Of a stretch of 64,000 nucleotides of DNA, positions 50,367 to 61,749 are shown piece by piece; positions within the stretch are counted from its first letter, which is position 1; each line of letters starts with the position of its first letter. The notes beneath the pieces are model-generated. The model was not told the DNA's origin and made no database searches. It saw only the letters and a program-made list of their open reading frames with translations. The stretch spans positions 466,694 through 530,693 of the forward strand of contig CAUYUJ010018893.1 of NCBI GenBank assembly GCA_963575745.1, given 5' to 3'. This DNA comes from Prorocentrum cordatum (lineage: Eukaryota; Sar; Dinophyceae; Prorocentrales; Prorocentraceae). Made by a program: the position numbers and the translations under genes.

Positions 50367-50509
50367 ATGCTTAAGAAAACCTAAGTTTTCGGCCAGAGGC
50401 TCGATTATTCTTAACGTTTCCATGTAAATCCTAAGATTTGAATGGAAATATTGGGTTTTTATTCAAGTTCTGAGACGATGAATTTCTTAACCCATGATTT
50501 CTTAAGCAT
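50367..50509. repeat. AT-rich fold-back of about 143 bp
   Basis: Terminal inverted repeats ATGCTTAAGAAA (50,367-50,378) and TTTCTTAAGCAT (50,498-50,509) are perfect over 12 bp, with a nested TTTCCAT/ATGGAAA stem. It is clearly AT-richer than the flanks and resembles a MITE; no target duplication verified. Confidence 0.55.
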
Positions 50510-51039
50510 TTCGCAGGGTGTAGCTTCCACACTCGCCGCTTCGTCGGTGGCCTCGTTGCCCTGGGCCGAGTGCCCGAGGCCGCGAGAGTTGCCCCTTACT
50601 GGTGAGAGGCAACCTGCAACACCAGAGAAAGCACGCTGGCTCTCTTGATCGCCAACGAGAATCCCGAGGTCCTAATCCTCGCTCCCGGGGAAACGAAGAA
50701 GCTTCGAGTGCCAGCCATCCATCCTCGCCTGGTTGTCGGCGGCGTGAGCAGGCATACCCGGACCGAATCCGGTTGCTGCCCAGAGGGCCGTCGGCTCCCC
50801 CACGTGGGACCGACTGCTTAGCACCAGGCAGATGGCTACGCAGAGAGACCAGCATTTCAAAGGGCTCGAAGTAATCCACACTGACAAGGCCGACCCCCAT
50901 CTTGCGCAACCGATCATCGTTGGCAGTCTTTCACCCTCGCTTGCATCTCCATAAACGAGAAGTGGATGGTTGGGTGACCCGACTCCGAGTGTGAGCGCGT
51001 CTAGCGGCCCTGCTATGCCGCTAGCTCTCCAACAGAACT
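50510..51039. other. Intron sequence, no gene recognised
   Basis: ORFs on both strands are short and mutually overlapping. Nothing recognised. Confidence 0.4.
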
Positions 51040-53320
51040 CATCTGGTGGCGCCTCGACTCGAGTTCACTCCGCACGCTAAAATGCCACGCAAGTCTCGGC
51101 CTCGTGCTCGCTGTGCGCTTGATGCGCCAGCTCGTCTGAAGCCGTGTATGCTGTCGACTCTGTATAGCACCTGCAGGACCACGCGCGGTGGAAGACCGTC
51201 TTGGGAGCCTCCTGGCACCGCGGGCAGATGACGTCGATGTCGCCGCCGACCTCGTGGGTTCGTCGCCTAGACCAAGCGCCTCCTACAGCCACGCACAACA
51301 TCATATCCGAAAGCTGGTGGCCGTGCTCGGCCTTCTCCAGAGCGAGAAGCAGCTTCCTGTAGGGACCGTTGTCGGCCCCCTCTCGAGTCCTGCTCCACAG
51401 AAGTGCGTGGAAGCCGTGCGCCACTGCTGGGAGCGACTTAACAGTTCGAACTCGTGGAGCAGCTGTGCGATGTCGTCGTGAGTCTGCAGCTGGTCGAAAA
51501 TTAGGGCCTCGCGGCCCTCGGATCCAACCGTCTTCGTGCCCCACTCGGTCGGGTCCGCGGGGTCCAGTCGTGTTGCAATGAGTCGCAGATGACCGCTCCC
51601 GTGGGCCTTCTGATGTGTCTGGTACGCTCCTGGGTCGAAAGGCTCTGAAACATCTGGGCCATCATGCTCCATTCTGCGCGTGCTCCAACCTGGATCTTCA
51701 GCGAAGATGCCCGTGGCCATAACCGCGGCTTCGAACAATCCCGAGGTAACATGCATCCTGGGTCATGGCCTGGGCTCCGAAAGTCGAGATCAGATGTCAA
51801 GCACCTGCCTCGTCGCGCTGAGCTGGCTACGTGGCCGGGCTTCCTGCGCATCGCCAAAGTGCCAGATCCGAACACGCCGTGAATATGTTGCCCGTAGTTC
51901 TCAGAGGGCTGAGCACCAGCCTTCTCCAAACGGATTGCTGGTTGGTGCCGTCGAGCAGCGTGTGCCAAGCGTCTGATCTTCGCGTGCGTGCCTGACTCCT
52001 TGGCGACTCGCTTCCTGTCCGCGCACCTCGCGTGTCGCCCTGCAACCGAGTCGACCCCCAGGTGCCCCGCCTGCAAGACTGGGAGGACTGTGATGCCCTT
52101 CTTTGAAGGCGGACCGGGATCGCCCCTGCGTCGCGATGGTGGGAACAACGAAGAACACTCTTGGCGGCGTTCAGAAGACCGTCGGCCTCGGCGGTCTTGC
52201 TCGTGTGAGTGGTAGCCTTGCCCAACCGCATCTTGACAACCGACCATCTGACGTGACTTATCGGCCCACAACCTCATGTCGACCATCAGACTTCCCTCCC
52301 TTGGTGACAGCGTCGAGGAGGCAGTGCGTCATGCATCTGGCGAACCTGGTACCGCTGCGCAACCATTGCATCGCTCTCCCCTTGGGCTGAAGCGCCTCTG
52401 AGAAACAATCGCGCTGGGCAAGTGCGCGAGGCCCGAGACAGAGTTGAAGTTCCAAGAACACATGATTGGGGGAAGGCCCATCTAGAGGGCTTTGGCAGCG
52501 ACAGTAATTCAGGAACCGCTACCATAAAAAAGGACAGGATATCAATAGGTCCATGACCGAAGGCAACTTCAATGGCATACTGGATCTTTTTTTCCACGAT
52601 GCGGAGGAAGCGCTCTCTGAGACCCGAGTTGCCTGCCACTGCCGCGTCCCAATGTGGCTTAGAGTCAAGTGTCCATTCTTTGACCCGCGGGTCCCTCGCA
52701 CGGGGCCATAGTCCTGGCACCGTGGCAACCATGCGAACATAACGATCCCCGCCATTGTTCATTGCCAGAATACGGCCTATGACCAGTTGTACCTGCCGCG
52801 GCCACGTCGCACACTATTCAACTGCATTAAGAATGCCCGCTGGTTCATCAAGGCCTTCTGGTGGAAGGCGTTCCACATCAGGTGGAGAGAGTCGGCCCGC
52901 GCCTTGACCTGCCCGAGGGCGCGCCAGATGCGCAGCTGCACGGATCTCGGGGCCCGTTAGCGGAGGGGGGGCCTCCGTTTCTGCAGCCTCGCGGATGATG
53001 TCGAAGGTGCGGAACAGCTCAACACGATCTAAAGGCTTGCTGCGCCACAAGCGATGCCACTTGCCTGCTTTGTGATCAATCGCATCTTCAGGGTGGAACA
53101 AGTAGTTTGCCGTGCAATGCCAACTCTTCGGCTGGCTAAGGAGTGCCCTTGCTTGACCGACGCAGTGCAGGTAGGTCCGCCTCCTAAACAATTCATGAGC
53201 GAAATTCGTCAAGGGACCGATGTAGGGCGCGCCCACGGGCACGTCGATACGCACTCTCTGCTGCCTCAACCATAGCTGACAGATTATCCGCAGATGTGTG
53301 GAGCGGGGTGCGCGTGGCAC
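51040..53320 (-). pseudogene. Decayed non-LTR reverse transcriptase, antisense
   Basis: On the - strand from high to low coordinates: PLTGPEIRAAAHLARPRAGQ (RT fingers, about 52,960); GGDRYVRMVATVPGLW and SGLRERFLRIVEKK (about 52,750-52,570); a decayed catalytic region (MRLWADKSRQ); HLGVDSVAGRHA in the thumb (about 52,040); and ICPRCQEAPKTVFHRAWSC (about 51,190-51,240). These follow the order of a dinoflagellate non-LTR RT, in several frames with many stops. It belongs to a different lineage from the + strand element. Confidence 0.65.
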
Positions 53321-54790
53321 TGATCCACTGCTGTCAGTACCACTTCTCGCTGACCAACGTGTGAGCGATCGACGGGTAATCTCCGATCAGCTTGAGAGAG
53401 GCCTCAGCAAGAGCAGCGCAATGCCGACGTCCGTTGCCCCGTTGACAATGCTGCAAGAGCCTTGCGATGACCGCGTGGGCTCGCTCCCGCCAGGAGCTCG
53501 CCTGATCGTGGAGAGGATACCCGCGATCCTTGACTGACATGCGGACCTCCTTTACCTGGAAGCTCGGGCCCGCCGCTCGGCGTCGCGAGGAAGCGGGTGC
53601 GGCCTGACCATGGTGATCTCAAACCGTAGCCGCCTGCGTGGTAGCAAATGCTGTGAACGTATCGCTGACTGCTGTGACATGCCGCGCTCCCTCGACAAAC
53701 GCGAGGGATGCTCAGGCTACCCTCCAAGTACAATCCGCAGAAGTAAAACCAGCCTGGGCGCGATGCTCGAGCCAGAATGTTGCCGGAATGTAGGAAGGAG
53801 GATGGGGGGCTGGAGACGTGGCAGTATCGGCACCTGCAGGGATCCCTGTGTGAAGCTCCGAGGGGCCGTGAGACCGACCAGAGCAATACTTAAGAGTATC
53901 CACAGGCTGATGCTGAGCGGGCCTCTCCAAGGGTCCATCTGGGGGCTGGGGAGGGGTCGCTAAGCTAGCAAAATCTAGACGTAAGGGCTGTCCTCCAGAC
54001 TGCGGGTTCGTGCAAGCGCTGGCTTGCGCCCTATCGCGAGCCCCAAAGTTGTCCTCGCCAGCCCAGGGGTCTCGGGCCGAACGAAAGGGGGGGATAGGGA
54101 AAGGGGGGTTACGAAATCTGCTGCACGCAGCTGGTTTCGGCCTCGCCGTTGGGCCCATTCCTCGATGCATGGGCGACAGTACAGCACGCGTAGAGCGCAT
54201 CTTATCACGCGGAACAGCAGACTGCCCAGCTTCCTGCACATACGCTGCCGACGATGTACAACACCGCGATGTATGATCAATGCCGAAGACATGTTCCGCT
54301 CTGCGAACACGGTCCGCGGTGGAGACAACGGAACGAGCAACGCGCCGAGCCGAGTGCACCGTTGACGGTTGTGACCATAGTATCCTTCTCCGGAGTCCCT
54401 GTAGAAAGAGATTGCGACGACAAGGTAGCCCTCCATTTCGATGGCCGACGCGCGGAAACCGTCGAGCGCTTGGTGCCCGTCAGCTCGCAGCGCAGCTCAA
54501 GAGTCAGTAGCAAGAGTGTGAGCAGCACGATGACCTTGCGACAGAAACCACTCACCGCCCTCGTGGGATGGTGCTCGTTATCCCCTACGGTTGCTCTCCC
54601 TGATGGCCTGGCTGGGTTGGTTGTGAAGCGGAGTCCAGCTTTCTTGGCTTCCTTGCGCCAATGATTCGAGCCGCCAGCGTCCACGTAAGTCTCTCCTGTG
54701 CCAGTAGAGTGCAACCTACCATGTTGAGAAGAGAATGTAACCCCACATCTTCGGGCCAGCGCAGGTGACGTGGGCGAACAATAGTGTGGA
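53321..54790. other. Probably inner part of the - strand retroelement
   Basis: By position this should hold the endonuclease domain of the - strand element. Only broken frames are seen and I could not identify EN motifs. Confidence 0.35.
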
Positions 54791-54794
54791 CTGA

Positions 54795-56239
54795 TCATTG
54801 CCTGCAGAAGAACCCAAAGGCTGCTTCGCAGTCTGCGCCGCAGAGGGACCTCCACTCCTGGCAGTCGCCGAACCGGTAGGACTCGCCCTCGGACCAGATG
54901 CCGCTCCCGGCGGTGCCCCTCGCGCGGGCGTCGCTCGCGGCCCCCTTGTCGAGGGCGGCCGCCGCTGCAGCTGCTGCTTCCTTCGATTCCCTGGATGCCT
55001 TCGCCGCCGCGAACTTGACCTCCGACTGCTCCTCCGCCGCGGCCGCGCGCCACTGCTGCTCGGCTACTGCTGCGCCTCCGGCACCGCCGGCCGATTCCCG
55101 AGGAGGGGCCCCCCGCTGCACAGGGAGGGCCTGGCTGGCCTGCCGGTGCTGCCTCGCCCGAGTCGCCCTTGCGCTTCCTGGCTGCCGCCTTCTCCCGCCG
55201 CTGCTTCACCGCCGCATGCTTCAGGCCAGCCACAACTGGGGGAGCTGTGGTCCTTACCCCCCTGGGGGACCCATCGATTTCGATACCCCTCTCGAGAGAT
55301 CGTCGACGCGATGGGTTCCCCCAGGGGGGTAAGGACCGCAGCTCCCCCAGTTATGGCTGGTCGGCGCTTACCGCTGACCATGTCCTGGGTGGAGCGCAGA
55401 CGGTTCTCGAGCTCGCGCCTGGCAGTGCGCTCGCTCTCGTCGCACTCCAGCTCCCCGAGGTCCGCGGATAACTGCTCGTCGATCGTGGGCGTGCAGGGGC
55501 CGTCCTTGGACGTGGCGGGCTCGCTCTTCTCGGTCTGCCGGTCGCTGCCGATCGCGCCCGTCTGCTGAGCTAGCACGCGCGCTGCCTCGCTCCTGGGCAA
55601 GCTCCGGCGCTGCGGCTGGCTCCATGGCCTCGGCCTGCTCGAGGTTGTCCCTGGCCTAGAGGACCGCCGAGACCGCTTGGTCGTGCCTCGTCGATGCTGC
55701 CCTCCACGCCTCCGCCGTCTGGCGCACCGCCTCGTCGGGGACCTGGGAGGGCTTGCCCTGGCCCCTCTCCTTCTGGACCTCGTCGCCCAGCAACTTCCTC
55801 AGAAGAGGTCCGTGGTCGCCGCGAACGTGGAGGCCAGCAGCTCGATGTCTGAAGACGAAGACGCCGAACTGGAACTCCCTGCACCTGGCTTCGGACCCTT
55901 TGGCCTGTGGGCGTTGGGGATCTGCAACTAGTTGTTGCTGTTCTTGCCCTTGGGGTGATACAGCTTGACCTGGCGCCCGCAGCCGCAACATTTCCTGCCA
56001 CGAGCCTCCAGAGTCGTATTGTGTTCGCATGTGCAACATGCGGCGCAATGGGACCAAGCCCAGTTGTCCGTGTCACCTGTAGCCTTCGTTATCTCACTTT
56101 TCATTTCTCGGGGTTGGACAGAACCCCCAACAGTGACACGTCGATTAGTGAATTGTCCGTTTTCGGTTCTCGAGAGGGCGCCGTCGCCGTTATTTTCCAT
56201 GCTTGCGCCCGCCAGGTTTGGGCCTCGGATCGTTTTCAC
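54795..56239 (-). pseudogene. ORF1-like part of the - strand retroelement
   Basis: From 56,239 downward: a Cys-rich unit (CAACCTC, CCGCGRQ), then Glu/Arg-rich coiled-coil stretches in shifting frames (LLRKLLGDEVQKERGQGK; LENRLRSTQDMVS). This resembles the zinc-finger plus coiled-coil plan of the + strand element ORF1. A strong hairpin at 55,225-55,361 interrupts it. Confidence 0.5.
55225..55361. repeat. Near-perfect inverted repeat, arms about 52 bp
   Basis: Arms 55,225-55,276 and 55,309-55,361 pair at about 49 of 53 positions (core CTTACCCCCCTGGGGGA against TCCCCCAGGGGGGTAAG) around a 32-nt loop. A fold-back inserted into the retroelement ORF1. Confidence 0.88.
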
Positions 56240-56374
56240 TAAACCACGTTTTACTAAAGGGAGGTCTGTCCATCCCCGAATTTAACTTTTCGCCGGTCAG
56301 AGCGTCTGCACAACCTGGGCAGCTTGAGGTCTGCTGCACGTGGGCGCAGCAGGCTGACTGCCCCCCGAGCACCT

Positions 56375-57065
56375 CGTGAAGGCAGGAGGAGGAGGAAGAG
56401 GAGGAGGAGGAGGGGTACGTAGGGGAAGGGGGGCACGTGATGAGGAGGATTGGGGGAGGAGGGATGAGGAGCCGGATCAGCACCCCCCTAGGTCACCCCA
56501 GCCTCTTTTCCCGTCCTCTTCCTCCGCCCTCCACCCTGTGCGCTCCTCCCTCTCTGCTCCTTCCCATCTATACTCCCCCTCTCCCTCCGCCTCGCCCCAA
56601 ACATCTTGGCTCAATGCTCTGCCGCGCCTCCAGCGCGCGCCGTGGCGCCTACGACCCCGCCGCCCCGGCTCTCTCCCGCGCTCGGCGCTCGTGGTGCCCC
56701 GTGGCCTCCCGCAGGGCGGCCTCGCACCCCGCGAGGGCGGGTCGGGGGCTGCGCACGCCGCCCCCGCCGCCCACGCGACGCTGCCACGCGCGCGCCTCTC
56801 CCCTCCTCCTTCCGCTCCTCCTCCCCCTCCTCCTCCTCCTCCTCCTCCTCCTCCTCCTTCTCCTCCTCCTCCTCCTCCTCCTCCTCCTCCCTCGTCCTCG
56901 GCCTCCTCTCCTCCTTCTCCCCTTCCTCCCCTTCCTCCCCCTCTTCCTCCTCCTCCTCCTGTTTCTCCTCCTCCTCCTTGCCTCCTCCTCCTCCTCCTCC
57001 TCCTCCTCCTCCTCCTCCTCCTCCTCCTCCTCCTCCTCCTCCCCTCCTCCCCCCCTCCTCTTGTC
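56375..57065. repeat. GGA patch and long TCC microsatellite
   Basis: GGA at 56,380-56,420; TCC-rich from 56,500 and nearly pure TCC at 56,815-57,060. Pro/Leu/Ser ORFs are artefacts. Confidence 0.88.
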
Positions 57066-57312
57066 CGATCAGGCACCAGCCTGTCGTGCAGCCCCCGGGG
57101 TTCTGTGCAGGGCGAGGTCTCTCTTGCCTGCCTGAGTGGCGGTCTGCGCTTTTGGCTTCAGGCCCGAATCGGGAAACCCAGCGCGTGCTCCTGCAACGCG
57201 GTATACCTCGCAATACAAAACAGTTTCCTGCTCCCTGCTCCCCCTCCGCCCTCTTCCTTGTCCGCCCCTCCGGCTTTTCCAGCGCGCCAGGGGCGGCGCC
57301 AGAGGTGCCGCC

Positions 57313-57375
57313 AGGGGGTCCAACGTCGATCCGAGAGATCCGCGAAGTCCTCCGACAGCTTATGCTGATGCAAGT
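57313..57375. repeat. Fold-back element, right arm only
   Basis: GGGGGTCCAACGTCGATCCG and the 3' flank CTCCGACAGCTTATGC match the right arm of the fold-backs at 17,981 and 61,592. No left arm seen. Confidence 0.55.
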
Positions 57376-57379
57376 TGTC

Positions 57380-58205
57380 GTTCCTCCAACATCCATCGTG
57401 CCTCCCTCCTCCCCTTCCTCTTTTTTTCTCCTTCCTCGTGCCCCCCTCCTCCTGACCGATCGATCAGAGCGGTCTAGTTCGCCCCCAGGGATCCCAAAGA
57501 CAGAGTAGTCGCGCCTTGCGCATCGCGGCTCGAGTCGGAGATGCACCCTCTTCCAGGGTGGCCTCGCGAGGGCGCGAACATGCGCACGTCAAATAAGAAG
57601 CCAGGCTCTCAGCAGGTGCCCCATGGAAGTTTCTTATCCCACGAGGGCCCATGGGCGGGGGGCCCGAAGAAGCTTTGTGGCACCTCAGGACTTTCAAACA
57701 TAGACGAAGAGTGTGCCCCAATTTCCATTCTATCAAGATAGTTATTCTAGCAAGCTTGTTGGTCGGACGTGCCCACTAGCCGCGCATCGCGGGGCGCGAT
57801 TCGCGAAGTTAGGCGACCCACGCACCCCTGGAAAAGTAATGCAAATTTTGCAGGCCGTGTCGAAGAATCATTCTCAAGGGGACTTCCCTGGGGACAGTTT
57901 TTCATCTCGGGTCCGTTACTGACCGTCCAGGGGCCCGAGAACGGTCACTGGAACCCAAACGTTGAGTAGGGCCGAGGGTCAGAGAGCGCCTCCCTCTGCA
58001 GGACCACCTAAAAAAGGGCGTCAAGGTGGTTCAACGCCTTGTCGATTAAGCCGACGAAGATGTGCAACGTCCAACCGTTCGCTTCTGTCCAAAGTTTTTG
58101 CTTGACGCCCAGTGTGGTGCATCGGCTTCAGCTTGACCGAACAGGTTGATTGCGCTCCTTGACGTCCGTTTAGGGTGTTCTGCAGACCTGACCCCCCAGC
58201 CAGGG
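57380..58205. other. Intron sequence, no gene recognised
   Basis: Mixed sequence with a near copy of GCGCGAAGTTAGGTGACC at 57,803. Nothing else. Confidence 0.4.
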
Positions 58206-58321
58206 TGGTGACCACACCGTGCGGTGAGTCGGTGGGGATTCGGGGTCAACACACGGTTTTGGGACTCGAGTCCCTCTCCGAGGACGTCTCCGGCGACAGG
58301 GGCCTCAACGGTCACAAGACC

Positions 58322-58389
58322 GTGCGGTGACGGACCGTGCGGTGAGGTCTCTTGGGGTTGCGACCTCACCGCACGGTCTGTCACCGCAC
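58322..58389. repeat. 28-bp perfect-type hairpin
   Basis: Arms 58,322-58,349 and 58,362-58,389 pair over 28 bp with one mismatch; loop of 12 nt (TCTTGGGGTTGC). The word CCGTGCGGTGA occurs three times in and just before the structure (58,216, 58,319, 58,335). Confidence 0.88.
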
Positions 58390-58564
58390 CGTTTCGGGAC
58401 TCCAACTACTCAACCCAAAGCGACGAAGAGTCGAAGGCGACGAGCATTTCTTCGTCAACAGCGAGCGCGGCCGCTGACGCGCTCCAGTAGCGAGAGCGGG
58501 TCGCGCCGGGCTGTGGGCACTCGCGAGCAGATGGAAAAGAGGAGGCGGCCGCAGAGGCAGGGCT

Positions 58565-58800
58565 CATTTCGACGCCGCCGATTCGATTCGATTCGATTTC
58601 GAGGGGCTCCGACTCCGACTCCGATTCGAGTCGATGTCGGATTCCGATCTGGGATCCGATTTCTCATCGGAGGCCCACTGATCTGGCGATGTCTGCCGAT
58701 TCGGCTTTTCCCGACTCGGCTGCCGATATCCGTCGATCCGATTCATGTCGATCGCCAACCCGACTTGTCGATTCGATTCTGGGCTCTCCTGCAGAGGAGG
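58565..58800. repeat. GATTC/CGATTC degenerate minisatellite
   Basis: CGATTCGATTC and CTCCGACTCCGA words decay over about 230 bp. A related patch is at 18,395-18,545. Confidence 0.6.
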
Positions 58801-59450
58801 AGACAGGGAGGGGACTGAGACAGAGAGTCTACGTTTAGGTCGGGTATGTCCCCCTACAGGCGGATTTTGTAGGAAATTAAGATAGCCCAAAAATATGCAA
58901 ACATGGTCAAAGATAATGGAAAAAACGTCCTCAGACTATTTCTGGACTATTTCCGAATACTCCTCCTGTATAGGAACAGGCCCGACTTAAGTCTGCGTCT
59001 TGACGAGTGCGCGGGCGGCCTCGGGCACCGGAGACGGGTGTGCTCTCCCAGTTTGCGCGAGCCCTGCGTGATCTGCCCAGGGGGGGGGCAGTGCCGTGGA
59101 CCACCGGAGGGCACGGCCGTCCTCGGAGGGGCCGCGGGCAGAGTGCCGCCAGGGAGCCAGGGCCTTCGTCAGGGGAGGACAAGGTACCCAAACCGCTACC
59201 CTTCCCTCGTTTTCCCCTCTTGGGCCTCCTGGAATGCCCTCGTCGCCACCGCTGGATTCGCCTCGAAATCCAGGTCAGAACAGAGGTCCGGTGAGTCGCG
59301 GTATCGGTACCTTTTGATATCCCCACTTCGGAGGCCGTCTTGGGAGAGCTGGCGATCCAGGGGTCTCGCAAGTTGTTGCAGGTGGCCCGCTGGGGTGCGG
59401 ATGCCGAGCAGGCGCAAGGCAAGGGTCCAGGCCTCATCGAAGAGGCATCG
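58801..59450. other. Intron sequence, no gene recognised
   Basis: No motif in either strand that I can support. Confidence 0.4.
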
Positions 59451-59452
59451 CG

Positions 59453-59622
59453 GCGAAGGGAATGCCTCCCTCCTACCTCCTGCCTCCCTCCTCCCTCCTC
59501 CCTCCTCCCTCCTCCCTCGGCGAAGGGGATGCCTCCCTCCTACCTCCTTCCTCCCTCCTCCCTCCTCCCTCCTCCCTCCTCCCTCCTCTCCTCCTCCTCC
59601 TCCTCCTCTCCTCCTCCTCCTC

Positions 59623-59653
<31 letters not shown>

Positions 59654-59715
59654 TCCCCCCCCTCCTCCCTCTTCCTTCTCCCTCCTCCCCCCTCCCCCCT
59701 CCCCCCTCCTCGGGC
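59453..59715. repeat. TCC microsatellite with a 66-bp duplication
   Basis: GCGAAGGGAATGCCTCCCTC begins two near-identical units (59,453 and 59,518), followed by pure TCC and CCCCT to 59,715. Confidence 0.85.
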
Positions 59716-60340
59716 AATGACGAGACCAGGGGTTCAGGCTTCGACGTCGAGCACCGCGTCGAGGGGCGCCCTGCGCCCGTGGTCTGCGCAGCGCAGGCGG
59801 CCGCCATGGCGGCTGGAGGGGGGCAGGGGGGAGGGCGACAGGAAAGGGGACCAGAGCACAGGGAGACGAGGAGAGGGAGGCGTGGGGGGGGGCAGGGGGG
59901 GCGGCAGGAATGGGGGGCGGAGCAAAGGGAGAGGAGGAGGGAGGGGGAGGGCACACCTCGGTGCACGGCAGCGACAGGGAGCCCCAAGGCGACGAGGGCC
60001 GCGGGAGGTCAGGAGGAACCGCGCTCGGGTCCAGGATAATGTCCTCTAGACTACGTTGTGTTTGTCCACCACATAGTGGCAAATGGCGGCCCAACCACAG
60101 TGTATATGTTAGTATCAACGCCTGTCGCCTGGAGAGCTGACCAAAACATTATATGCTAGATGTTGACCTGTGGCGCTTCTGTGAAGCTCCATAGGGTAGG
60201 GCACATGTACCTTGACGTATACTTGTGCGGTTCCCACACTTGGCGGCAAAAACAAACAAATCTACGATTCAAGTTGCCTCATTTGCAGTGTAGGAGCGAT
60301 CGATCGCGCTCGAGGGCGCCCCGATCGATCTGCTCGCCAG
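59716..60340. other. Intron sequence, no gene recognised
   Basis: GGGA-rich purine patch at 59,815-59,950, then unique sequence up to the acceptor of exon e. Confidence 0.4.
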
Positions 60341-60404
60341 CGGTCCCGCGCAGGAGCTCGACGCGGTGCAGAAGGTCTTGAAGAGCCTCCACGCCCAGTG
60401 CGAC
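60341..60404 (+). CDS. Exon e of dispersed coiled-coil gene
   Basis: Encodes (S)GPAQELDAVQKVLKSLHAQCD. ELDAVxxxLxxLxxQC is the family block that follows DRxGVQ. Acceptor CGCCAG/CGGTCC (60,341) with the GT donor in exon d, or GCGCAG/GAG (60,354). The likely donor is GA at 60,405 (GAC/GAGACG), phase 0. The next expected block (PYEERKxRRxAEIxGLK) was not found before 64,000, so the gene should continue past the window. Confidence 0.68.
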
Positions 60405-60479
60405 GAGACGGCCCTGCTCCCCTCGCCTGGGGGGGTGCCTGGCGGGGGAGGGAGAGGACCGAGGGTCACTACTTACCAA

Positions 60480-60570
60480 ACCACTTCCACCTCCTCCTCC
60501 TCCTCCTCCTCCTCCTCCTCCCAACCTCCTCCTCCTCCTCCTCCTCCTCCCAACCTCCTCCTCCACTCAT
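60480..60570. repeat. TCC microsatellite
   Basis: Two blocks of CTCCTC separated by CCAACC. Confidence 0.85.
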
Positions 60571-61080
60571 TTCCCTTATAAATAACTTCTCGCTGTCCCA
60601 CCCACCTGAAGGCCCCCCCCCCCAAGTTTCGGCTTAGGGCCGTGCGTCTTCAATGTTCTGGAGTCCCCCCTCTCCCACCGGAATTTGACGAGCCCAACGG
60701 TGACTTCGGGTTGGGTTGGAGTGGTTTGGTAGGTATTCCGATGGAGAGCGGGGGATCGAAGAAGAACCAGGGGCACACGGCTTTGGAGGTGGCCCAGCAC
60801 CGGTTTCGGCCAGCAGGAGGGGGAGGGCGAGGTTAGAGGTGCTGGGCTCGAGGTGTTTTTTCGGCCTCTGGTTTTTTTCGGGCCCTGTACTGTCAAAAAC
60901 GGATCCCTGGTGTCAAAGTCCACCAGATGAGCCCCGGGTGGGGTCAGGGCAGCGATTTTGAGCGGATTTGCCCCCATTGCCTTTTTAGACAGATTTTCTC
61001 AGGGCCCATCCAATCATCATTTTCCGGCTCCTCCTTCTTATCCTCCTCGTCCTCCTTCCTCCTGTCGTCCTTCTTCCTGT
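60571..61080. other. Intron or downstream sequence, no gene recognised
   Basis: Nothing supportable beyond a GGGTTGGGTTGG run at about 60,709. Confidence 0.4.
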
Positions 61081-61089
61081 CCACCATCC

Positions 61090-61340
61090 TCCCGTTCACG
61101 TTGAGCAGCGGCACGACGTTGAGCAGCACGTCGGAGTCGAGCATCACGACGTTGGGCAGGACGGGGAGCAGCATCAGCAGCCCGTCTTCCACAAGCAGTG
61201 CGACCAGCACCACGTCGTCGTGCAGCACGTCAGGGGCCAGCGGCACGAGGTTGAAGAACACTTAGGGGGTCGAGCGCCACGACGTGGAACAGCACGACTG
61301 CAAGCATCAGCAGCCCGTGTTCCACGAGCTCGCCGATTTC
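61090..61340. repeat. ACGTTGAGCAGC-type degenerate repeat
   Basis: CACGACGTTG and GAGCAGCRTCAGCAGCCCG words recur (for example 61,168 and 61,302). On the - strand they give Leu/Val-rich peptides (LVExGLLML), probably an artefact. Confidence 0.5.
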
Positions 61341-61591
61341 CTCGTCGTCGTTGTCTTCCTCCTCCTCCTCGTCGTCCTCCCCCTCCATCCCCTTGCCCCC
61401 TTCTGTTCCTCTAACTGGGCCCTTTTTCAAGTACCCCATCCTAGGACGTTGCTGGTGGACGTCCACTCTTGCCCTCTCCGGGACAGCGTGCGCAGAATGG
61501 GCCTTCGCAGGAGGATCGCCTCACAGGGATCGCGTGTTTTTCGGAGGTCGATGCTGCACCTTATTTTTCCAACGCCAACCGTACACATCAA

Positions 61592-61727
61592 CTTTCGGAG
61601 GTCCGCGGGGATTTTGTGGATCTGCGCTGGGGTCCTCGCGGCGCCTCCGGCGTTGCCCCCAGTGCGCGGAGCGCGCCAGTGAGGGGTTCCAGCGCCGATC
61701 TAAGAAATCCCGGCGGGGCTCCGAAAG
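61592..61727. repeat. Fold-back element, copy 2
   Basis: Left arm about 61,592-61,634 (CTTTCGGAGGTCCGCGGGGA) and right arm about 61,683-61,727 (ending GGGGCTCCGAAAG) are imperfect reverse complements around a loop of about 48 nt. The right arm is homologous to that at 18,049. Confidence 0.65.
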
Positions 61728-61749
61728 ATTGTGCTTACGCAGTGTATCC

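Noticed and set aside
56604-56625. Leader-like CATCTTGGCTCAATG
   Set aside because: Only the 3' half resembles the spliced leader; the upstream half does not, and no gene follows.
60944-61261. - strand Leu/Val/Asp-rich ORF resembling leucine-rich repeats
   Set aside because: The pattern follows a degenerate GTTGAGCAGC nucleotide repeat and lacks the conserved Asn spacing of real LRRs.
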